The notes below the pieces were generated by a model. It saw nothing but the letters and a program-made list of their open reading frames with translations. It ran no database searches and was not told the DNA's origin. A stretch of 11,851 bases of DNA, taken from positions 1 through 11,851 of the forward strand of contig DASZDK010000118.1 of assembly GCA_035942035.1 (NCBI GenBank). The letters are read 5' to 3'. Made by a program: the position numbers and the translations under genes. Within the stretch, counting starts at the first letter, position 1. Each line of letters opens with the position of its first letter. This document shows, one piece after another, positions 7,008 to 11,851 of this stretch. The stretch is from JAHWJR01 sp035942035. GTDB lineage: Bacteria > Actinomycetota > Acidimicrobiia > Acidimicrobiales > CADCSY01.

Positions 7008-7342
7008 CACGGCCGGTCGTCGCTCACCAGAGGGGCCAGGCGCTCGCCGAGCACGGCCAGCCGCGTGCGTTGCTCGGCAACTGGCAGGCCGTCTCGGACC
7101 GCCTCCATCAGCTTCCACAGGCGGGGATAGACGACCGCCTCGATGTCGGCGGCCAGGCGCACGGAGACCGGGCCCCGGAGCGTGCGGGCGAGCAACGGCG
7201 AGAGACCGGTGGCCAGCGCCCGGCACAGCTCGTCGGTCTCACCATTGAGACGCGTCACCAGGGCGCCGAGGTCGTCGCAGCGCCACAGCCCCTCGGCGGC
7301 GATGAAGCGCTCGAGCTCGTCGACGACGGCAGGATCCACCAT
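7007..7342 (-). CDS. Small alpha-helical protein of unknown function (111 aa)
   Basis: The protein looks entirely alpha-helical and soluble, with leucine/alanine-rich heptad-like spacing (VVDELERFIAAEGLW, RLAADIEAVVYPRLWKLMEA, RLAVLGERLAPLV) and no membrane segment. The family is not recognised. I prefer the ATG at 7342 because AGGA lies 4 bases upstream; the GTG at 7357 would add five residues. Its stop overlaps the start of the 133-residue membrane protein, so the two are translated as a unit. The gene is divergent from the Ser/Thr kinase with about 110 bases between starts, so the two may share a control region. Confidence 0.65.
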   Translation of the reverse strand: MVDPAVVDELERFIAAEGLWRCDDLGALVTRLNGETDELCRALATGLSPLLARTLRGPVSVRLAADIEAVVYPRLWKLMEAVRDGLPVAEQRTRLAVLGERLAPLVSDDRP

Positions 7343-7408
7343 CGCATCCTGCCCCACCCATCGGCGGGATGCCCACCGCCGGTTGGCCCCGCGGCGGCAG
7401 TGTCTGCT

Positions 7409-7422
7409 CGGGGGCGTCCCCG
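7409..7422. repeat. Short inverted repeat upstream of the PASTA kinase
   Basis: CGGGG (7409-7413) and CCCCG (7418-7422) flank GCGT. The pair ends about 20 bases before the proposed -10 hexamer, in the place a -35 element would occupy. It might be an operator for the kinase or the divergent gene pair. A 5-base arm is easily produced by chance here. Confidence 0.25.
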
Positions 7423-7442
7423 TCTGGCGCCGACTGGCGGGT

Positions 7443-7448
7443 TACCCT
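7443..7448 (+). promoter_or_regulatory. Putative -10 hexamer TACCCT of the PASTA kinase gene
   Basis: TACCCT is identical to the hexamer before the cysteine desulfurase and ends 6 bases before GTG 7455. This is the spacing expected for a leaderless mRNA. The GGGAG between hexamer and start could look like a Shine-Dalgarno sequence but touches the GTG, which is too close to work as one for that codon; it is 15 bases from the alternative ATG at 7470. Confidence 0.45.
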
Positions 7449-7454
7449 CGGGAG

Positions 7455-9518
7455 GTGGCCACGTCACGGATGACGGAGCAGGTCGGCCGCGTGCTCGGTG
7501 GCCGGTACCGCCTGACGGCGCCGATCGGCTCCGGCTCCTCGGCCGAGGTGTACCTGGCCGACGACGTGACCCTCCGCCGGCGAGTGGCGGTCAAGGTCCT
7601 CCATCCGGCGCTGGCCGACGACGAGGCCTTCCTGAGCCGGTTCCAGGCCGAGGCCCGGGCCGCCGCCGCCCTCAGCCATCCCAACCTCATGGCCGTCTAC
7701 GACTGGGGAGAGGCGGACGGGCCCTACCTGGTCCTCGAGTTCCTCGGGGGCGGCAGCCTGCGGGGCATGCTGGACCAGGGGCGACGACTGAGCCCCTCCC
7801 AGGCGCTGATGGTGGGCCTCGACACCGCCCGGGCCCTGGACTTCGCCCACAGCCGGGGCTTCGTGCACCGCGACATCAAGCCGGCGAACCTGCTGTTCGG
7901 GGACGACGGCCGGCTGCGCATCGCCGACTTCGGCCTGGCCCGGGCCCTGTCCGAGGCGGCGTGGACCGAGCCGAGCGACAGCCTCCTCGGCACGGTGAAG
8001 TACGCCGCGCCCGAGCAGGCCTCGGGGCGCCGGGTCGACGGCAAGGCCGACGTCTACGCCCTCGGCCTGGTGCTGATCGAGGCCGTCACCGGCACCGTGC
8101 CACTGGTCGGCGAGTCCACCATCGCCACCCTTGCCGGACGGGTGGACAGCCCCGTTCCGGTGCCCGATGCCCTCGGTCCCCTGAAGCCAGTGGTGGAGCG
8201 GGTGGGCAACCCCGACCCGGCTGAGCGTCCCGACGCCGCCACCCTGGGTCGGGCTCTGGTGCGCGCCGCCCGTGAGCTCGATGCACCAGAGCCGCTGCCC
8301 CTGGCCGGCGCCGTGACCCTGCGCCGGAGCTCGGGCGGTGAGGGGGACGCCACGTTGGTGCCGTTGACCGACCCCGCGGTTGGTGGCGTCGGCGACGATG
8401 AGGGCGACGAGGAGGCCACTGCCCTCCACCGCGCCCCCGGCGAGGAAGACGCAGGGGGTGACGCCACCACCGTCCACCGCGTTGGCGATGCCGGCTCCGA
8501 TGCCACGGTGGTCCGGTCGGGGCCGGCCACGGCGGTGTTCGACGGGCACGAGATGTTCGGTGGGGCCCCAGAGGCTCCTGACCCGGTGGAAGAGGGGGAC
8601 CCACGCCGGCGCCGGCGAAGATGGCCCTGGTTCCTGCTGCTCGTGCTGCTGATCGGGGGCACGGCCGGCGGAATCTTCGCCTACATCCAGGCCCAGCCCG
8701 CCACCGCGGTGGTGCCTGACGTCGACAACCGCCCCGAGGACGACGCCCGGGCCGTGCTCCAGCGGGCCCAGGACCAAGCCCAGCTGGCCTGGGCGGTCGA
8801 GGTCACCCGGGAGTTCAACGAAGCGGTCCCCGAGGGCCACGTCATCAGCCAGGAGCCGGCCCCGGGGACCGTGCTCGAGGAGGACGCCACCGTCACGCTC
8901 CTGGTCTCCAACGGGCCACCGTTCAAGGCGGTCCCCGATCTGGCCGGCATCACCGCCGAGGACGCCCAGGCCAGGCTGGCCGAGGCCGAGCTGGGGCTAG
9001 GCGGCGTGCAGACCCGCCACGATGAGGAGGTCGACGAGGGATTGGTGCTCACGTGGTCGTCCGGTGGGCAGGAACGGCCACCGGAGCTGCGCAAGGGGAC
9101 CGAGGTCGACCTGGTCGTCTCCGCCGGCCCTGTGCCCCGCACCGTTCCCGACCTGGCGGGCAAGACCGTCGACCAGGCCCGGGCCGAGCTGGGCAAGGTG
9201 GGATTGGGCGCCGAGGTAACCGAGCGGTTCGCCACCTCGGTCCCGAAGGGCCAGATCATCGGCACCGACCCCGGTGCCAGCGCCACCGTGGCCCGGGGCC
9301 GGACCATCACCCTGGTCGTGTCCAAGGGGGCCGATCTGGTGCAGGTCCCCGACATCGTGGGCAGGGCGCTTGAGGAGGCCAACCGGATCCTGGAGGAGGC
9401 CGGCCTGATCCCCGGCGACGTGACCGGTCCCTCGAAGGGCAAACCGTTCACCACCGAGCCGGAGCCCGGTGCCCAGGTCCCCCGCAACACCAAGGTCGAC
9501 ATCTTCCTCAAGCGCTAG
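7455..9518 (+). CDS. Membrane Ser/Thr protein kinase with four PASTA repeats (PknB/StkP type)
   Basis: The protein has 687 residues. The kinase domain (about 18-275) has the P-loop GSGSSAEV (25-32), K47 (VAVKVL), HRDIKPAN (138-145), DFG (158-160), the activation segment up to APE (185-187), DVYALG (199-204) and RPDA (258-261), so it should be active. An acidic juxtamembrane linker (about 280-383) carries five A-T-x-[V/L] motifs. Six arginines (384-389) precede one helix (about 391-411), placing the kinase inside. Four PASTA domains follow outside: about 417-486, 490-558, 561-625 and 628-686. In the second, the usual [S/T]-x-x-P-x-x-G element is altered to a TWSSGGQERPPELRKG stretch. PASTA kinases sense peptidoglycan or lipid II fragments and regulate wall growth and division. 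This copy lies beside ligA, not in a pknA/pbpA/rodA cluster. The start is GTG 7455; ATG 7470 is the alternative. Confidence 0.96.
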   Translation: MATSRMTEQVGRVLGGRYRLTAPIGSGSSAEVYLADDVTLRRRVAVKVLHPALADDEAFLSRFQAEARAAAALSHPNLMAVYDWGEADGPYLVLEFLGGGSLRGMLDQGRRLSPSQALMVGLDTARALDFAHSRGFVHRDIKPANLLFGDDGRLRIADFGLARALSEAAWTEPSDSLLGTVKYAAPEQASGRRVDGKADVYALGLVLIEAVTGTVPLVGESTIATLAGRVDSPVPVPDALGPLKPVVERVGNPDPAERPDAATLGRALVRAARELDAPEPLPLAGAVTLRRSSGGEGDATLVPLTDPAVGGVGDDEGDEEATALHRAPGEEDAGGDATTVHRVGDAGSDATVVRSGPATAVFDGHEMFGGAPEAPDPVEEGDPRRRRRRWPWFLLLVLLIGGTAGGIFAYIQAQPATAVVPDVDNRPEDDARAVLQRAQDQAQLAWAVEVTREFNEAVPEGHVISQEPAPGTVLEEDATVTLLVSNGPPFKAVPDLAGITAEDAQARLAEAELGLGGVQTRHDEEVDEGLVLTWSSGGQERPPELRKGTEVDLVVSAGPVPRTVPDLAGKTVDQARAELGKVGLGAEVTERFATSVPKGQIIGTDPGASATVARGRTITLVVSKGADLVQVPDIVGRALEEANRILEEAGLIPGDVTGPSKGKPFTTEPEPGAQVPRNTKVDIFLKR

Positions 9519-9532
9519 ACGCTGATCGTCCT

Positions 9533-9600
9533 CGTTCGCTCGCTGCGCTCGCTCACTCGGATGAGCTCATCGGTGTTTCGGGCGCCGGCGGAGCCAGCGC
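9533..9600. repeat. Repeat-like segment between the kinase and the decarboxylase remnant
   Basis: Fifteen bases after the kinase stop is a low-complexity tract with the octamer CGCTCGCT twice (9537-9544 and 9546-9553). Next come CACTCGG, a perfect 12-base palindrome GATGAGCTCATC (9560-9571) and GTGTTTCGGGCGCCGGCGGAGCC. The composition differs from the coding sequence around it. The layout suggests a small dispersed intergenic (REP-like) element at the truncated edge of the decarboxylase remnant. It could also serve as a terminator for the kinase gene. Copies elsewhere cannot be seen from this window. Confidence 0.45.
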
Positions 9601-9601
9601 C

Positions 9602-10243
9602 CTGCAGCCGGTGGCCACCGACGGTCAGGGAGCCATCGACGTGGCCGATCTGGGGCGGGTGCTCGGCGAGGGGAGCGCCCGGCCGACCATCGTCTGTCTC
9701 CAGGCGGACATCGTGAGCTCCGGTGCCTTCAACGACCTGCCCGGCGGCCACCGCCACCGCCCACGATGCCGGCGCCTGGGTGCACGTGGACGGGGCCTTC
9801 GGGCAGGGTGAAGGCGGCGTGCGGGCGCCGGCCGACTACGTCCTCGAGTCCTCCCGGGCTCGGGGCTTCTCACCTGGGCCGCCCTGCGCGAGCTCGGACG
9901 AGCGGGCGCCGCCGACCTCGTCGAGCGGTGCTGCGCCACGCCCGCCGCTTCGCCGCCCTGCTGGGCTCCCCGGAAGGCGTCACCGTGGTCAACGACGTCA
10001 TGCTCAACCGGGTCCTCGTCCGCTTCGGCGACGATGACGAGACCAACCGGGTCGCGGACGCCGTGCGGGACAGCGGCGTGTGCTCGATGGGCACCACGAC
10101 CTGGCACGGCATGCGCCTCACGCGCATCTCGGTGTCCAGCTGGCACCACCGAGGCCGACGTGGACCGCTCGGTCAACGCCATCCGGCCGGCGTGGAAGCC
10201 GGACCTGATCCGGCCCGATCGAGCGCTGCGTGGGCGACCGTAA
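9602..10243 (+). pseudogene. Remnant of a group II PLP-dependent amino-acid decarboxylase
   Basis: Pieces of one protein appear in consecutive but different frames. VATDGQGAIDVADL and PTIVCLQADIVSSGAFND are in one frame to about 9745, and AHDAGAWVHVDGAFG is in the next. LTWAALRELGRAGAADLVER starts at 9869 in a third segment. HARRFAALLG, VVNDVMLNRVLVRFG and TTWHGMRLTRISVSSW follow in another frame to about 10140, then TTEADVDRSVNAI to the TAA at 10243. The order and motifs match the C-terminal half of glutamate/aromatic amino-acid decarboxylase-like enzymes. At least four frameshifts are needed. The N-terminal half is missing. The PLP-lysine block (normally a ThxK/AHKW motif after HVDGAFG) is deleted, because the sequence passes from HVDGAFG almost directly to SSRARGF. 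No active enzyme can be made. Confidence 0.85.
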
Positions 10244-10255
10244 TCGGGCCGAAGC

Positions 10256-10261
10256 TAAGGT
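10256..10261 (+). promoter_or_regulatory. Putative -10 hexamer TAAGGT of the desaturase gene
   Basis: TAAGGT ends 7 bases before GTG 10269, matching the TANNNT-to-start spacing of three other genes in the window. No Shine-Dalgarno sequence is present. A -35 is not evident. It lies 13 bases beyond the TAA that ends the decarboxylase remnant. Confidence 0.4.
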
Positions 10262-10268
10262 TCCCGGC

Positions 10269-10994
10269 GTGCCCGTCGGTGTCGTCATCGGTCTTTGCTC
10301 TGCCGTGCTCGCCGCTCTCGTCACCGAGGTCTACTGCCACCGGTGCTTGGCTCACCGGGCCTTCGGCGTCCGCCCCGGCGTGGCGTCGCTGCTCGACACC
10401 TACTTCCAGGTCGTCGTCGGCACCCATCCCGAGACGTGGGCCGCCGTGCACCGGCTGCACCACCGGTACGCCGACACGCCGCTCGACCCTCATTCGCCCC
10501 GCCAGCGGCGACCGCTGGCGGTCCTGGTCGGCAACGCCTACCTGTTCGCCGTGGCCAGGAAGCAGCTGCCGGCAGACGCGCCGACGGGAAGGGGGATCCT
10601 CCACCTGACCCTCCGCAGCGCGGTCATCGGCTTCTTCTTCGTTCTGTTCGGACTGGCGCAGGTCCTGACCATGCTGGCGGTGCACCTGGTCTGCTACCTG
10701 GGCGTGATGGGACTGGTCAACAGCGTGGGACATCTCTACGGGAGCAAGCCCCATCCCGACTCGCCGGGGTACGACCTCGCCTGGCTCGCCATCCCGCTGC
10801 TTGGCCACGGCTACCACAACTCGCACCACGCCCATCCGGCGGCCGCCCGTACCGGCCGGCTCGACCCGGTATGGCCCCTGCTGCGGCTCCTCGCCGCGCT
10901 GCGGCTGGTGGAGCTCGACGGTCGACGTGCCCACCTGGCCCCCCGGGCCTGTTGCCGGGCAGCAGCGTCGCTCGCTCCCGCCGGTTCTCCATAG
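10269..10994 (+). CDS. Membrane fatty-acid (acyl-CoA delta-9-like) desaturase
   Basis: The 241-residue protein carries the full di-iron ligand set of stearoyl-CoA-desaturase-type enzymes, which insert a double bond into acyl chains at the membrane using O2 and electrons. Box 1 is HRCLAH (H24, H29), box 2 is HRLHH (61-65) followed by DPHSP, and box 3 is HNSHH (183-187). NSVGHLYG (151-158) supplies the extra Asn/His pair seen in SCD1-like enzymes. Hydrophobic segments lie at about 3-21, 37-51, 117-150 and 171-179. Box 3 is preceded by GHGY where GEG[WF] is more usual. The protein is shorter than the common 270-320 residues, mainly at the N-terminus. The start is GTG 10269, 7 bases after a -10-like hexamer; a GTG at 10230 would overlap the remnant. 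Its electron donor is not in the window. It is intact although both neighbours are broken. Confidence 0.9.
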   Translation: MPVGVVIGLCSAVLAALVTEVYCHRCLAHRAFGVRPGVASLLDTYFQVVVGTHPETWAAVHRLHHRYADTPLDPHSPRQRRPLAVLVGNAYLFAVARKQLPADAPTGRGILHLTLRSAVIGFFFVLFGLAQVLTMLAVHLVCYLGVMGLVNSVGHLYGSKPHPDSPGYDLAWLAIPLLGHGYHNSHHAHPAAARTGRLDPVWPLLRLLAALRLVELDGRRAHLAPRACCRAAASLAPAGSP

Positions 10995-11089
10995 CCGGGC
11001 TGCTCGAGCGCGCCAGGCGGAGCAGGGCGACGTGACCCTCCCACCGGCGCTCCAATGACTCGTAGGTCTCCCTGGGCCTGTTGCTGATG

Positions 11090-11117
11090 CCGGTCACCAC
11101 CGCCGGGTGGTCACCGG
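11090..11117. repeat. 28-base imperfect palindrome at the start of the broken membrane-protein gene
   Basis: Arms CCGGT-C-ACCACC (11090-11101) and GGTGGT-C-ACCGG (11106-11117) pair at 11 of 12 positions around GCCG, with a symmetric C-C mismatch. It lies 95 bases after the desaturase stop and spans the GTG at 11107. It could be a terminator hairpin for the desaturase, a start-codon-masking hairpin, or an operator. Confidence 0.45.
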
Positions 11118-11726
11118 CGGGTACGACGAGACGACCGAGGCCGGCTTGCGGGCCGCTGCCGGACGGGCCTGCACCACCATCCGCGTCCTCGCCGTCGTCG
11201 TCGTCGCACTGGTGCCGCTCACCCTGGTCGGGCTGATCACCGTCCCTCGGCGAGCCCGGCGCCGAGCCCTGGTGGGCCGGTGCTTCAGCGCGTGGTCGTG
11301 GACCGGTGCGGTGGCGACGCTGGTCTCGTCCCTCCTGATCGTCATCCGCAACTACGAGGTCACCACGCTCGCAGTGGGCAGCGCGCTCATCGGGGTGCCC
11401 TCTTCGGCGTCGTTGCTGGAGCGGTGGGCATCCTCCTGTCCCCCGTGGCCCTGGGCGTGCAATGGCTCGGTGCAGGACGATCCTGGCCGCCACCATCGTC
11501 TTCTCGGCGGCGTCGGCCGCCGCCCGGGCGTGTGTGGTCCTGGTCTTCGGCACCGCGACGCCGGGGTCCCCTTGCCTCTGGGGCTCCTCCTGCTGGACAA
11601 CGACCTCGACCCAGGGACCGTCGCCGCCCGACGCCGGGGTCATTCCCCGGCACGGAGCCGGTGCAACTCGCCATCATCGACAACCTGGGGCCCGACTGGT
11701 CCGTCCAGCGCCACCGTTCTTCGTGA
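11107..11726 (+). pseudogene. Frameshifted multi-pass membrane protein gene, family unknown
   Basis: The first frame (11107 to about 11395) encodes a plausible membrane protein start with two hydrophobic segments (VLAVVVVALVPLTLVGLITV and AVATLVSSLLIVI). After about 11390 that frame becomes Trp/Cys/Pro-rich. Coherent sequence continues in another frame with ALFGVVAGAVGILLSPVALG, then from about 11470 with TILAATIVFSAASAAARACV. It returns to the first frame for PLPLGLLLLDNDLDPGTVA, and ends in the second with GTEPVQLAIIDNLGPDWSV to the TGA at 11724-11726. Four shifts, each consistent with loss of one base, restore one protein of about 205 residues with four or five hydrophobic segments. There are no internal stops, so the damage is recent or an assembly error. 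I do not recognise the family. Confidence 0.6.
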
Positions 11727-11756
11727 GGCTGAGACGATGAGTCTCCGCCCGGTCAA

Positions 11757-11774
11757 GCCGCCTCCGCCGGCGGC
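11757..11774 (-). terminator. Possible terminator hairpin for the right-edge gene
   Basis: GCCGCC (11757-11762) pairs with GGCGGC (11769-11774) across six bases. It lies about 18 bases beyond the stop of the minus-strand gene at the right edge. There is no T-tract, and at this GC content such stems are common. Confidence 0.25.
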
Positions 11775-11791
11775 CGGACGGGCCGGCGAAA

Positions 11792-11851
11792 TCATTCAGT
11801 GATGCTCTGGATCTGCTTGGCGACCTCGTCGGCGAGGGGGGCCGAGGGGGT
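11792..11851 (-). CDS. C-terminal end of a minus-strand gene (19 codons visible)
   Basis: Reading leftward from the right edge, one open frame gives TPSAPLADEVAKQIQSITE and a TGA at 11794-11792. The sequence looks like a helical C-terminal tail after a Pro/Ala linker and has the GC-rich third positions of the other genes. No function can be named from 19 residues. It could be a chance open frame, but the 60 bases read cleanly and a hairpin follows the stop. Confidence 0.5.
   Translation of the reverse strand, partial: TPSAPLADEVAKQIQSITE

Noticed and set aside
7464..8840. 458-codon minus-strand frame opposite the kinase
   Set aside because: The kinase motifs on the plus strand are complete; the antisense translation is His/Gly/Gln-rich and has no domain.
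9515..9757. Minus-strand frame of 80 codons reading NTDELIRVSERSERTR
   Set aside because: The Ser-Glu-Arg pattern comes from the repeat-like DNA at 9533-9571, and the rest is antisense to the decarboxylase remnant.
10717..11100. Minus-strand reading with a protein-like stretch (RPRETYESLERRWEGHVALL) between desaturase and membrane pseudogene
   Set aside because: It has G/C-rich third positions for about 50 codons but then runs antisense through the desaturase C-terminus to reach its stop, and no family is recognised. A small remnant cannot be excluded, but I do not annotate it.
9519..11851. Search for CRISPR repeats, tRNA genes, transposase or integrase in the disordered right part
   Set aside because: No regularly spaced repeats, no cloverleaf-like sequence and no DDE or tyrosine-recombinase motifs were found in any frame.

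Overview
The window is about 70% G+C. Its genes are tightly packed, use many GTG starts and have strong third-position G/C bias. That base use, the iscS-mnmA-ligA neighbourhood and a PASTA-domain Ser/Thr kinase point to a high-GC actinobacterium. The Acidimicrobiia (Iamia or Ilumatobacter relatives, or an environmental genome) is my best guess; this is inference and I cannot place it exactly.

Layout. (1) 1-1259, minus strand: the N-terminal part of an Fe-S uracil-DNA glycosylase that looks like UdgX, directly behind a class I SAM methyltransferase, with a 56-residue charged helical protein upstream of a strong hairpin. (2) 1328-3525, plus strand: cysteine desulfurase and mnmA, overlapping by 4 bases, a sulfur-relay pair for tRNA 2-thiouridine. 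(3) 3571-4449, minus: an unrecognised membrane protein with about six helices and a soluble C-terminal domain. (4) 4548-6605, plus: complete NAD+-dependent DNA ligase LigA. (5) 6606-7342, minus: two overlapping small genes of unknown function, one membrane anchored. Their downstream stop codon abuts the ligA stop codon. (6) 7455-9518, plus: a membrane-anchored Ser/Thr kinase with four extracellular PASTA repeats. (7) 9519-10243: a repeat-like segment followed by the frameshifted, truncated remains of a group II PLP-dependent decarboxylase. (8) 10269-10994, plus: a compact membrane fatty-acid desaturase with all three histidine boxes. (9) 11090-11726: a large imperfect palindrome and a membrane-protein gene broken by about four frameshifts. 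(10) 11792-11851, minus: the last 19 codons of a gene that continues past the window.

The left 9.5 kb is an orderly housekeeping segment (base excision repair, sulfur transfer to tRNA, DNA ligation, kinase signalling). The right 2.3 kb is different: two decaying genes flank one intact desaturase, which suggests a plastic region. Four plus-strand genes (desulfurase, ligA, kinase, desaturase) each have a TANNNT -10-like hexamer 6-8 bases before the start codon and no Shine-Dalgarno sequence. This suggests leaderless transcripts and was used to choose starts.

I found no tRNA, rRNA, CRISPR array, transposase or integrase. No clearly new multi-gene system is visible. The least explained items are the two-gene cassette divergent from the PASTA kinase, the kinase juxtamembrane threonine repeats, the repeat at the edge of the decarboxylase remnant, and the clustered frameshifts on the right.
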